In this document: in pieces, positions 1-7,152 of the stretch
Numbering within the stretch: the first letter of the stretch is position 1
Layout: every line of letters starts with the position of its first letter
From: Polaromonas sp.
GTDB lineage: Bacteria; Pseudomonadota; Gammaproteobacteria; Burkholderiales; Burkholderiaceae_C
Assembly: GCF_030689685.1 (NCBI RefSeq)
Contig: NZ_JAUYEY010000068.1
Span: forward strand, 1-51,702
Length of the DNA: 51,702 nucleotides
Direction of reading: 5' to 3'
Notes under the pieces: generated by a model
What the model was told of the DNA's origin: nothing
The model's database searches: none
Seen by the model: the letters and a program-made list of their open reading frames with translations, nothing else
Position numbers and translations under genes: made by a program

Positions 1-129
1 AGCCTTGACGCGCTGGAGGAGCAGCTTGCACTGGGACTCAGAACTTTGGAGCAAAACCCTGAAACTGTGCGCACCATTGTCTCTTGGGATTGGATTGTGA
101 GCTCCTTGATTACTTCATTTATGAAGTAG
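1..129 (+). mobile_element. 3' end of an IS630-type transposase gene (partial)
   Basis: An open frame enters from the left edge and stops with TAG at 127-129, giving 42 residues. It reads SLDALEEQLALGLRTLEQ, then VRTIVSWDWIVSSL near the end. This resembles, from memory, the C-terminus of IS630-family DDE transposases, where a 'SLDALED..L..ALR..E' helix is followed by a 'V+SI..W.WI..SL' tail. The DDE catalytic core would lie outside the window, so completeness cannot be judged. The right inverted repeat should lie within the next few tens of bases, before radC; I cannot define it. The 14 bases at 127-140 recur at 69-82 of the 38,000s (38069-38082), at the edge of the decayed restriction locus. 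Confidence 0.5.
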
Positions 130-198
130 AAATGGAATGAGCGGTCAACTGCGGTTTCCAGGTTTACCGGCTTGCTGCCGGTCCGGCTATGCTTACCC

Positions 199-873
199 AT
201 GCTTCTCAAAGACCTGCCTGAAGACGCCCGACCGCGCGAAAAGCTGCTGGCACGCGGCCCCGGCGCGCTCAGCGACGCCGAGTTGCTGGCCCTGCTGCTG
301 CGCAGCGGTATCCCCGGTAAAAATGCCCTACAGATGGGCCAAGAGCTGGTCGATACCTTTGGCGGTGTCGCCGGCTTGCTGCACACCGGCCATGAAGCGT
401 TGAAAAAAATCAAAGGCCTGGGCCCCGCCAAACGCGCCGAGCTGGTGGCGGTGCTGGAGCTGGCCCGCCGCGCGCTGACGCAGCAGTTGCAGGACAAACC
501 ACTGTTCAGCACCCCGCAGGCGGTGCGCGACTATCTGCAGTTGCAGCTAGGCAGCCGGCCGCATGAAATTTTTGCCGTGCTATTCCTCGACAGCCAGCAC
601 CGCCTGATTGCGCTGGAAGAGCTGTTTCGCGGCACGCTGACGCAAACCTCGGTGTACCCGCGTGAAGTGGTGGTGCGCGCACTGGCGCTGCAGGCCGGCA
701 GTGTGGTGCTGGCGCATAACCACCCGAGCGGTGAAGCCAGGCCGTCGCGCGCCGATGAGGCGCTGACGCAGACGCTCAAGGCCGCCTTGGGCCTGGTCGA
801 TGTGCGGGTGCTCGATCATTTTGTCGTGACCCGCACACAGGCCGTGTCCATGGCCGAGCTCGGATTGCTCTGA
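199..873 (+). CDS. radC: RadC family protein (JAB/MPN domain)
   Basis: A 224-residue protein of the usual RadC length. The N-terminal third carries a helix-hairpin-helix-like stretch ([18 protein letters not shown], about residues 66-90). The C-terminal MPN domain holds a complete JAMM metal-binding signature: H173-x-H175, then S183 and D186 in [14 protein letters not shown]. RadC proteins were named for DNA repair, but the biochemical role is unsettled; MPN proteins are zinc metallopeptidase-like. I chose ATG 199 ([12 protein letters not shown]) because family members begin there; a TTG at 172 would add nine residues with no family counterpart. It lies 5 bp upstream of the Smr gene in the same direction, so the two are probably cotranscribed. 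Confidence 0.9.
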   Translation: MLLKDLPEDARPREKLLARGPGALSDAELLALLLRSGIPGKNALQMGQELVDTFGGVAGLLHTGHEALKKIKGLGPAKRAELVAVLELARRALTQQLQDKPLFSTPQAVRDYLQLQLGSRPHEIFAVLFLDSQHRLIALEELFRGTLTQTSVYPREVVVRALALQAGSVVLAHNHPSGEARPSRADEALTQTLKAALGLVDVRVLDHFVVTRTQAVSMAELGLL

Positions 874-878
874 AACCC

Positions 879-1541
879 ATGCCCGTCAAAACACCCGCCA
901 TCAAGGACCTGAAAGGGCTCAAGGCCGTCAAGCTCGAAATTGAAACGCGAGCGCGGCAGGAAGCCGAGCTCAAAGCGGCACGCGCGGCCGCCGCAGCCAA
1001 GGCGAAGGCCGAAAAAGAATTGTTTTCGCGCGCCGTCGGTCACGTCAGGGCCCTGCCTGCCAAACACCTGCCGGGCCAGCGCGCCAGACTTCCGCAGGTA
1101 CAAGCCGCGCCGATTCCGGTGCAGCAGCAACGCGACGAACTGGCGGTGATGCGCGAAGCCCTCTCCGACGGTTTTGATGCCGAAACCCTGCTCGACACCG
1201 ACGAGGCCCTGAGTTTTCGCCGGCCCGGCATGGGGCCGGACGTGGTGCGCAAGCTGCGCCGCGGCGGCTGGAGCATACAGCGTCAGCTCGACCTGCACGG
1301 CCTGCGCCGCGAGGACGCACGCGATGCGCTGTCGGTGTTCATCCGCGAGGCGCACAAGGCGGGCCTGCGCTGCGTGCGCGTGGTACACGGCAAGGGCCTG
1401 GGCTCACCGGGCAAAACCCCGGTGCTCAAAGGCCGGGTACAAAGCTGGCTGATCCAGAAAGCCGAGGTCATCGCCTTTGTGCAGGCGCGGCCGGCCGAAG
1501 GCGGTGCGGGGGCGCTGGTGGTGCTGCTGGCGCAGAGCTGA
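879..1541 (+). CDS. Smr-domain protein (putative DNA endonuclease)
   Basis: A 220-residue protein with a charged, Ala/Lys/Glu-rich probable coiled-coil N-terminus (residues about 15-50) and a C-terminal Smr domain. The two family signatures are visible: LDLHGL at 137-142 and HGKG at 170-173, followed by the usual SPGKTPVLKG loop. Stand-alone Smr proteins (YdaL/SmrA type) relate to the C-terminal nuclease domain of MutS2 and nick branched or duplex DNA in some tested members; the exact function here is inferred from the family. It follows radC by 5 bp. Downstream lies a pair of inverted short repeats rather than another gene on this strand. Confidence 0.88.
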   Translation: MPVKTPAIKDLKGLKAVKLEIETRARQEAELKAARAAAAAKAKAEKELFSRAVGHVRALPAKHLPGQRARLPQVQAAPIPVQQQRDELAVMREALSDGFDAETLLDTDEALSFRRPGMGPDVVRKLRRGGWSIQRQLDLHGLRREDARDALSVFIREAHKAGLRCVRVVHGKGLGSPGKTPVLKGRVQSWLIQKAEVIAFVQARPAEGGAGALVVLLAQS

Positions 1542-1548
1542 TGGCTGC

Positions 1549-1610
1549 CAAACTGCTATTGATTTAGTAGCTGGTCATGCGCGCTGGATATGGGCGAGAG
1601 GCCAATTTCA
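1549..1610 (+). repeat. Comamonadaceae interspersed repeat, family A (copy 1)
   Basis: A roughly 60-bp unit beginning with a small hairpin (GCTATTGATTTAGTAGC) and continuing with CTGGATATGGGCGAGAGGCC. Five other copies in this window share the layout of a GCTAT hairpin followed by a CTGGA/GGGC block (1668-1722, 25337-25410, 26298-26355, 32555-32612, 50224-50284). Such units are common between genes in Comamonadaceae. This copy and the next are in opposite orientation and fill the gap between the Smr gene and the convergent vapC. Confidence 0.65.
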
Positions 1611-1667
1611 TCTATAAAACTGGCTTAACTACCGGTTGAAATCTGTTTTTACTCGCTATTTGCAAGC

Positions 1668-1722
1668 AAAAAGTGCCTCCAGCCCATACCAGTCGGGCGT
1701 AAGCCGCTATTTAATCTGTAGC
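1668..1722 (-). repeat. Interspersed repeat, family A (copy 2, inverted)
   Basis: It reads on the plus strand as GCCTCCAGCCCATACCAG, then GGGCGTAAGC and a GCTATTTAATCTGTAGC hairpin, the reverse-complement layout of copy 1. The two copies face each other across about 57 bp. The stretch 1542-1769 holds no gene; it is made of these repeats and spacer. Confidence 0.65.
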
Positions 1723-1769
1723 AATTGAGCGGCGACGCCCTCCAGCGCATTGCGCAGGGTGATCACTTT

Positions 1770-2174
1770 TCAAGACTTGGGCGTGACGACGGTCAGCCCC
1801 GTGAAGTAGTGACGGAAGAAGCCCGCATCGGTGGTCAGCAGTGCGTCAGCCTGCTTGATGGCGTGGGCACCGATTAAAAAGTCGGGAGCGGCGCGTTCGC
1901 GCGGTCCTTTATTTTTCGCGTAGCCGCGCATGATGCGCGCGGCCTCGAGCGCTGCATCCAGGTTGAGGGGATCGTGATCAATCTGGCAATCGACCAGGAA
2001 CTCACGCAGGTTTTGCTCGGTGGCAAAGTACCGGCCCAACTCAGCCACCACCACCGCGCACACACAAAGGCTGCCGTGCGCAAGCGCCGCCTCCAGCGCG
2101 GTTTGCGCCGCTGCGGCACCGCGCGCGCCTTTGACAATGTCGAACAACACACAGGAATCAACGGCTGTTTTCAT
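1770..2174 (-). CDS. vapC: VapC-type PIN-domain ribonuclease toxin
   Basis: A 134-residue PIN-domain protein. Visible acidic landmarks are VDSC near residue 6, a VVAELGR segment near residue 44, APDFLIGAHA around 98 and LTTDAGFFRHYF around 116, the expected order of the metal-binding Asp/Glu/Asp/Asp residues. VapC toxins are Mg-dependent RNases that typically cut tRNA or rRNA; the target here is unknown. The start codon overlaps the stop of the upstream antitoxin by 4 bp (2171-2174), the standard coupled arrangement. This is one of three toxin-antitoxin modules in the window. Confidence 0.88.
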   Translation of the reverse strand: MKTAVDSCVLFDIVKGARGAAAAQTALEAALAHGSLCVCAVVVAELGRYFATEQNLREFLVDCQIDHDPLNLDAALEAARIMRGYAKNKGPRERAAPDFLIGAHAIKQADALLTTDAGFFRHYFTGLTVVTPKS

Positions 2175-2497
2175 GCGCGCGAGGCTTTGACGCTCGCGGC
2201 TCGCTTTGGCGCTGCACGCTTGGGAGCCGCGAGCTTGGGCTGCCCAGCAAGGTCAGCCTGCCACGGTACCGGTCGGCCACGCAGCTCGGCGAGCGCCTGA
2301 TTGGTGGACAGACCGTCATCTGCTGCCTTGCCGATCCAGCGGCTCAAATCGAGCTGCACCCGCTTTTCAATCAGCAAGCGACCGTCTTCAACACGCAGCT
2401 GCAAGCGCGCCCCGGGCTTGAGGCCCAGCGCATCGCGCGCCTCCTTGGGAATAACGATCTGGCCACGCTCGGCCAGCGTCACGTCAATGGTTTGCAT
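2171..2497 (-). CDS. vapB: AbrB/MazE-type antitoxin, partner of the PIN toxin
   Basis: A 108-residue protein. The N-terminal swapped-hairpin DNA-binding domain (MQTIDVTLAERGQIVIPKEA, then ALGLKPGARLQLRV) is typical of SpoVT/AbrB antitoxins. The C-terminal half (LDLSRWIGKAADDGL and a Lys/Ala/Arg-rich tail) would be the toxin-wrapping part. I chose ATG 2497 because AAAGG lies about 8 bp upstream and family homology begins there; an upstream start at 2608 would add 37 unrelated residues. Antitoxins of this family repress their own operon by binding upstream; repeated GTATG motifs lie there (2526-2558). Confidence 0.85.
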   Translation of the reverse strand: MQTIDVTLAERGQIVIPKEARDALGLKPGARLQLRVEDGRLLIEKRVQLDLSRWIGKAADDGLSTNQALAELRGRPVPWQADLAGQPKLAAPKRAAPKRAASVKASRA

Positions 2498-2525
2498 GGT
2501 GTACCTTTGTTGCCTGATAGTCAAA

Positions 2526-2558
2526 GTATGCCACAACAAGTATGAAATTGTATGTATG
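2526..2558 (-). promoter_or_regulatory. Putative vapBC operator (repeated GTATG)
   Basis: Four copies of GTATG occur in 33 bp (2526-2530, 2540-2544, 2550-2554, 2554-2558), two of them extended to GTATGCC. They sit 29 to 61 bp upstream of the antitoxin start, where an autoregulatory AbrB-type site is expected. No convincing -35/-10 pair could be assigned, so this is inference from position and repetition only. Confidence 0.35.
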
Positions 2559-2604
2559 CCATGCTGCGGTTGCGCCGAGGTTCGCCACGGCGAATCTGGC
2601 AGCC

Positions 2605-3021
2605 TCATCCGGGGGCGTTCCTCATCCAGTCGGCGGTCTGGAAAAAAGACTCGCGCAGCCGGGCGCGCAGCGCTTCATCCACACCGCTCTCACCCATGGC
2701 CTGGTCCATACAGGCCAGCCATTGGTCGCGCTCCAGAATACCGATGACAAAAGGCATGTGGCGCAGGCGCAGCTTGGGGTGGCCAAAACGCTCGGTGTAG
2801 TGCTGGGGCCCACCCAGCCAGCCGCACAAAAACCAGAACAGGTGCTGGCGCGCCCTGACCAGCTCGCTGCCATGTGCGGCGCGCAATGCGGTGTAGGCGG
2901 GCTCGATGTCCATCAGGTCGTAAAAACGCTCGACCAGGGTTTTGACTTTTTCTTCGCCGCCTATCCATGCGAAAGGCGTTTCAAACGGCGGCGTACCGGG
3001 TGGTTTTTCTTCGATGTGCAT
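2605..3021 (-). CDS. Truncated haemoglobin, group II-like (TrHbO)
   Basis: A 138-residue globin. The segment ERFGHPKLRLRHMPF places the proximal haem His (F8) in the RLRHMPF context usual for TrHbO. DQWLACMDQAM carries the Trp at G8 typical of group II, and FYDLMD matches the B helix. Proteins of this class bind O2 or NO and are linked to oxygen supply to respiration or NO detoxification; the role here is inferred. The gene lies downstream of the ABC permease in the same direction but is separated by a repeat-rich spacer, so cotranscription is uncertain. No clear ribosome-binding site precedes ATG 3021. Confidence 0.88.
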   Translation of the reverse strand: MHIEEKPPGTPPFETPFAWIGGEEKVKTLVERFYDLMDIEPAYTALRAAHGSELVRARQHLFWFLCGWLGGPQHYTERFGHPKLRLRHMPFVIGILERDQWLACMDQAMGESGVDEALRARLRESFFQTADWMRNAPG

Positions 3022-3046
3022 GGGGAAAGGGGAGTATTTACAAAAA

Positions 3047-3150
3047 GATCAAGGAGTTCAGGAGGGGGAAGAGACATCACTATTGATTGATTGAATTCCT
3101 CCTTGACCTCCTTGACCTCCTTGACCTCATTGATCTCATTGATCTCCTTG
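3047..3150. repeat. 9-bp tandem repeat with imperfect inverted arm
   Basis: Units of CCTTGACCT (3101-3109, 3110-3118, 3119-3127), then CATTGATCT (3128-3136, 3137-3145) and a partial unit run to 3150, so five units with drift in the last two. Upstream, ATCAAGGAG and AGGAGG at about 3048-3067 are roughly complementary, so a long imperfect stem can form. It lies between the ABC permease (ends 3179) and the globin (starts 3021). It could be a transcript-processing or termination structure, or a slippage-prone tract. Confidence 0.7.
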
Positions 3151-3178
3151 TTCAAATTGAATTCTTATGATGCCCCGT

Positions 3179-5725
3179 TCACTGGGCCTTGCGCAGCGTC
3201 TCGACCACTGGGGTGTTGAGCACCGAACGCAAGCCCCACCACCCCGCCGCCAGCGCCAGCGCCGCGCCAGCCAGGCTGCCCAGAAGCGGCACCGTCCAGG
3301 AACCGGTCCAGTTGAAGTTAAACACAAAACGCGCCAGCCCCCAGCCCACCGCCAGCGCCACGATGGACGCCAGAAAGCCGGCCAGCAGACCAACACCGGC
3401 GAGCTCGGCGCGCTGCACCTGGCGCAGCAGCGAGGCGCGCGCACCGACGGCACGCATGATGGCAAACTCGTGCGCGCGCTCCTCACGCGTTGCCGTGATA
3501 GCCGCAAACAGCACCACCAAACCAGCAGCCAGCGTGAAGCCGAACAAAAATTCGACCGCGCGAATCACCTGGTCGAGCACGCGCTGCACCTGGGCAATCG
3601 TGCTGCTCATGTCGACATTGGTGATGTTGGGGAAAGCCTTGACCAGCTCGTTGTCAAAGCTGCGCGGTGTGGGCTGGCCAGCAACCGCCGCCACCCGCTC
3701 GGGCGCGCGGAAGGCGCTGATGTAAGACACCGGCACGTCGGCAAGTTGCGCCACCGGGTACATCGCAAAAAAGTTGACACGCATCGAGCCCCAATCGACT
3801 TCGCGCAGGCTGCTGATCTTCGTGACCTTGATCTGCCCGCCAATGTCAAAGCTCAAGGCATCGCCGAGCTTGAGGCCCAGCGTCTGGGCGATCCCGTCCT
3901 CCACGCTGATGGCGTCTTGTTCATCGGCTGTCCAGCGCCCCGCCACCACCTGGTTGTGCGAAGGCATGTCGCTGCTGTTGGACAGGTTGAACTCGCGGTC
4001 CACCAGGCGTTTGGCGCGATCATCTGTGAAGTCGTCAGGCGTGATGGCCTTGCCGTTGACCTCCACCAGGCGGCCGCGAATCATCGGGTACCAGTCGAAC
4101 TTGCTCACGCCGCCGTCACGCAAGGCCTTCTGGAAAGCCTCGCCCTGCTCCGGCTGCACGTTGATGACAAAACGATTCGGCGCATCGGGCGGCGTGGCAT
4201 TGCGCCAACTGCTGATCAGGTCGGTGCGCAGCAGCACCAGCAGCATCAGCGCCAGCAAGCCAACCGCCAGCGCGCTGACCTGCACCACCGCATAGGCGGG
4301 ACGCGCCGAGAGCTGGCGCGTGGCCAGCACCAGCCAGCGCGGCGCGGTTGTCTCATTGACGCTGGCCCGCAGCAGCCGCACCGCCAGATAGCTGCTGGCT
4401 GCAAACACCAGAACGGCGCCAGCAAACCCGCCCACCGCGATCAGGCCGAGTTTCAGGTCGCTGCTGGCGGCCACCAGCAAGGCCGAAAAACCCAGCATGC
4501 CAACCAGCAACACCGCCAGCGATGCAGGTCGCAGGTTACCGACATCGCGGCGGATCACGCGCAGCGGGGGCACCTGCGCCAGTTGCAGCACCGGCGGCAA
4601 ACCGAAGGCCAGCAGCAAGGTCAGGCCCATGCCCATGCCAAAAGCCACCGGCCAGAAGGTGGCGGCCGGCAGCACGGTTTCGACCAGGCCGGCCAGCAGC
4701 AATACAAAACCGTAATGCACGCCGAAGCCAATCAGCACGCCGAGCGCGCTGGCCATCATGCCGGCCAGCACAAACTCGAAGGTGTAGGCCAGCGCGATGG
4801 TGCGTTGCGGCTGGCCCAGCACACGCAGCATGGCGCAGTCGTCGAGGTGTTTGGCGGCAAAGCCGCGCGCCACGATGGCAACCGCCACGGCACTGAGCAG
4901 CGCCGCCAGCAAGGCCACCAGATTAAGAAATTTTTCGGCACGGTCCAGCGTCTGGCGCATCTCGGGGCTGCCGCTTTCAAGCGACTCCAGGCGTACTCCG
5001 CGCACGTCAGTTTTTTTAATTTCTTGCGTGGCCCACTGCACATAAGCATTCACCGCCGCATCGCTGCCAGCCACGGCAAACCGGTAGTGGGTGCGGCTGG
5101 CCGGCTGAATCAGGTTGGTAGCGGCCAGGTCGGCGCTGTTGACCATGACCCGTGGCGAGAAGTTGATGAAGCCCGCACCACGATCAGGCTCCTGCACGAT
5201 CACGCGCGTGAGCTTGAAGCTGGCATCGCCCATCAGCAGGGTCTGGCCGACGCGCAGGCCCAGCGCATCAAGCAGCGACGCATCGGCCCAGGCGGTGCCG
5301 GACGCGGGAATCTCGCGCGTGGCGGCGCCGGCGGCATCGACACTGTCGGCCACAGTTACATTGCCGCGCAAGGGGTAGCCTTCAGGCACGGCTTTGAAGG
5401 CCACCAGCTTGCTGGCGCCGCCGTCGGCGTCCAAGGCGCGGCCCATGGTCGGGAAGGTCACCGTCGAAATCGCCTGAAGGCCCAGGCTGCGCGCCTTGGC
5501 GACAAAAGCTTCGGGGGTCACGCCGTCGCTGCGCAGCACGGCATCGCCGCCCAGCAACTGGCGCGCATCGCGCTGCAGGCCGCCCTTGAGCCGGTCGGCA
5601 AAAAAACCGACGGCGGTCAGCGCTGCCACCGCAAGGGTGACGGCCACGATCAGCAGGCGCAGCTCGCCGGCACGCAGGTCACGCAGCAGGGTGCGCCAGC
5701 CGAGTTGAAGAAAAAGGGGGTTCAT
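3179..5725 (-). CDS. FtsX-family ABC transporter permease (YbbP-like)
   Basis: An 848-residue membrane protein with an N-terminal transmembrane helix (LLIVAVTLAVAALTAVGFF), a large periplasmic MacB-like domain to about residue 255, then a first FtsX block (LVALLAALLSAVAVAIVARG onward). Further helices, a second periplasmic region and a C-terminal FtsX block (FLFGFTLAAGLVVLFAAITA; LGSLAGAALALAAGWWGL) follow. This two-FtsX layout matches YbbP-type permeases, which pair with a YbbA-type ATPase in lipid or lipoprotein export-like systems; the substrate is unknown. No ATPase gene lies next to it here: its upstream neighbour is fdhD. I chose ATG 5725 (MNPLFLQLG); an ATG six codons upstream is possible, and neither has a strong ribosome-binding site. 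Confidence 0.82.
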   Translation of the reverse strand: MNPLFLQLGWRTLLRDLRAGELRLLIVAVTLAVAALTAVGFFADRLKGGLQRDARQLLGGDAVLRSDGVTPEAFVAKARSLGLQAISTVTFPTMGRALDADGGASKLVAFKAVPEGYPLRGNVTVADSVDAAGAATREIPASGTAWADASLLDALGLRVGQTLLMGDASFKLTRVIVQEPDRGAGFINFSPRVMVNSADLAATNLIQPASRTHYRFAVAGSDAAVNAYVQWATQEIKKTDVRGVRLESLESGSPEMRQTLDRAEKFLNLVALLAALLSAVAVAIVARGFAAKHLDDCAMLRVLGQPQRTIALAYTFEFVLAGMMASALGVLIGFGVHYGFVLLLAGLVETVLPAATFWPVAFGMGMGLTLLLAFGLPPVLQLAQVPPLRVIRRDVGNLRPASLAVLLVGMLGFSALLVAASSDLKLGLIAVGGFAGAVLVFAASSYLAVRLLRASVNETTAPRWLVLATRQLSARPAYAVVQVSALAVGLLALMLLVLLRTDLISSWRNATPPDAPNRFVINVQPEQGEAFQKALRDGGVSKFDWYPMIRGRLVEVNGKAITPDDFTDDRAKRLVDREFNLSNSSDMPSHNQVVAGRWTADEQDAISVEDGIAQTLGLKLGDALSFDIGGQIKVTKISSLREVDWGSMRVNFFAMYPVAQLADVPVSYISAFRAPERVAAVAGQPTPRSFDNELVKAFPNITNVDMSSTIAQVQRVLDQVIRAVEFLFGFTLAAGLVVLFAAITATREERAHEFAIMRAVGARASLLRQVQRAELAGVGLLAGFLASIVALAVGWGLARFVFNFNWTGSWTVPLLGSLAGAALALAAGWWGLRSVLNTPVVETLRKAQ

Positions 5726-5783
5726 GGACAGACCATACCGCAAAGTTCACAGCCCTGAACCACGGCTGGACTTGTCGCTCTTG

Positions 5784-6671
5784 TCAGAGCTCTGATGCCG
5801 CCGCACGCGGCCTGGGGCCCGCCAGTGCAGGCTCAAGCTTGAGCCGCTGCGTGCTGGAATAACAAACAAAACGCTTGTTGGTGGCGCGGCCAACCGCGCA
5901 CAGCCCGACCGCCTGCGCGACCTGGTGGCCCATCTGCGTGATGCCGCTGCGCGAGACCACAATCGGCACGCCCATCTGCGCCGACTTGATGACCATCTCG
6001 CTGGTCAGGCGGCCGGTGGTGTAGAAGACCAGACCGGAATCGCTGGGGGCGAGCGTGGGGGCCATATTCATCGCCATCCAGCCAGCGATGGTGTCGATGG
6101 CGTTGTGGCGGCCCACGTCTTCTACAAACAGCAGCATTTCGGGCGCACCCTGGCCGCACGAAAAAAGCGCACATGCGTGCACCGAACCTGCAGATTTGTA
6201 GGTGGTCTCCTTGAGCCGTATGGTGTTGACCAGCTCATACAGCTGGCCTTGCGTGATGCGGGCATCGGCAGACAACACAATCTGGTCCACCTCGTCCATC
6301 AGGCCGCCAAACACACTGCCCTGCCCGCAGCCCGTCGTGACCACCCGTTTGGCGGTTTTTTCCTCAATGTCTTCGATGCCGCAGCGGGTCTTGACGGCGG
6401 CCGCGCCCACGTCCCAGTCGACCGTGATGGACTCGATGTCGCCCACCTGCCTGACGAGGCGCTGGTTGCGCAGGTAACCGAGCACCAGCAATTCAGGATG
6501 CGCACCCAGGGTCATCAGCGTCACCAACTCACGCTTGTCGACATAAACCGTCAGCGCGCGCTCAGCAGGAATGGCGACTCTCTGCAATTCACCGTATTCA
6601 TTGACGGCATCAATCTCGCAGGTCAGCGGCGCCTGCGCGCGTGTGAGGTGGGGCAATGAAGACAGCGGCAT
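5784..6671 (-). CDS. fdhD: Formate dehydrogenase accessory sulfurtransferase FdhD
   Basis: A 295-residue FdhD protein. The family's mobile loop, which in E. coli carries a CxxC pair accepting sulfur from IscS, is represented here by VVTTGCGQGSVFG, with only one Cys. Other family landmarks are SAGSVHACALF, LFVEDVGRHNAIDTIAGW (Mo-bisMGD binding region), YTTGRLTSEMV and VSRSGITQMG. FdhD transfers sulfur to the bis-MGD cofactor before insertion into formate dehydrogenase. It is the last gene of the fdh cluster but is separated from the preceding gene by a rho-independent terminator, so it probably also has its own promoter. Part of the promoter would overlap that terminator region. Confidence 0.93.
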   Translation of the reverse strand: MPLSSLPHLTRAQAPLTCEIDAVNEYGELQRVAIPAERALTVYVDKRELVTLMTLGAHPELLVLGYLRNQRLVRQVGDIESITVDWDVGAAAVKTRCGIEDIEEKTAKRVVTTGCGQGSVFGGLMDEVDQIVLSADARITQGQLYELVNTIRLKETTYKSAGSVHACALFSCGQGAPEMLLFVEDVGRHNAIDTIAGWMAMNMAPTLAPSDSGLVFYTTGRLTSEMVIKSAQMGVPIVVSRSGITQMGHQVAQAVGLCAVGRATNKRFVCYSSTQRLKLEPALAGPRPRAAASEL

Positions 6672-6687
6672 CTCTGAAGACTACAGC

Positions 6688-6721
6688 AAAAAGAAAAGGC
6701 CGACACCTTGCGGGTCGGCCT
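6688..6721 (-). terminator. Rho-independent terminator between the 129-aa gene and fdhD
   Basis: On the minus strand the perfect stem AGGCCGAC / GTCGGCCT (arms 6714-6721 and 6697-6704, nine-base loop) is followed directly by a T-rich tract (TTTCTTTTT). It sits just after the stop of the 129-aa gene and just before the fdhD start. Confidence 0.8.
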
Positions 6722-6740
6722 GGGTCAGCGCAAAAAAATA

Positions 6741-7130
6741 TCAGGATTTTTGGGCTGGATTAATCACCGCATCAGGCTGCTTGGTGCTGGGAGGGCTCAC
6801 GGCAGTACCAGCCGGGGAATGCGCGCCTGCGGCTTCAATCGGTTTGACCGCTTCAGGCGCTTTGTACGCAAATGCGCCTGGGTCGGCACAAGGGGGGGTT
6901 GGTGTGGGCGGTTTGGTTTCCTTGCCAGCAGCTTTGGCGGTTTTGTAATAGCTGGCCGCCACCTTGTCCAGCGATTTGCACAACAGGTAGCCGTCCACCT
7001 TGCCAGCCCACGCGGCCTTGGCCGCAGCCTCGGCAGCTTTGGCCTTGGCCTCATCGCTCAAGGGGGGAAGTTTGGCCAGTGCCGCAACGGAGACACCAGC
7101 GAACAAAGTTGCAATAAGAAGTTTTTTCAT
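6741..7130 (-). CDS. Exported 129-aa protein of the fdh cluster, function unknown
   Basis: A signal peptide is clear (MKKLLIATLFAGVSVAALA). The mature part begins with an Ala/Lys-rich helix (EAKAKAAEAAAKAAW), then KVDGYLLCKSLDKVAASYYK, and ends in a Pro/Thr-rich low-complexity tail containing a second Cys (TPTPPCADPG). The two Cys could form a disulfide in the periplasm. It begins 22 bp after the gamma subunit and is followed by a terminator, so it is the last gene of the main fdh transcript. I do not recognise a named family. Location suggests a periplasmic partner of the enzyme. Confidence 0.75.
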   Translation of the reverse strand: MKKLLIATLFAGVSVAALAKLPPLSDEAKAKAAEAAAKAAWAGKVDGYLLCKSLDKVAASYYKTAKAAGKETKPPTPTPPCADPGAFAYKAPEAVKPIEAAGAHSPAGTAVSPPSTKQPDAVINPAQKS

Positions 7131-7152
7131 AAGGTCCTCGCTGTCGGTCTGA

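Noticed and set aside
3101..3150. CRISPR-like repeats
   Set aside because: Units are 9 bp, contiguous and without spacers; no cas genes are nearby.
3167..5758. An 863-codon open frame on the plus strand opposite the ABC permease
   Set aside because: It is His/Gln/Arg-rich, low complexity and matches no family; it is the GC-driven shadow of the permease gene.
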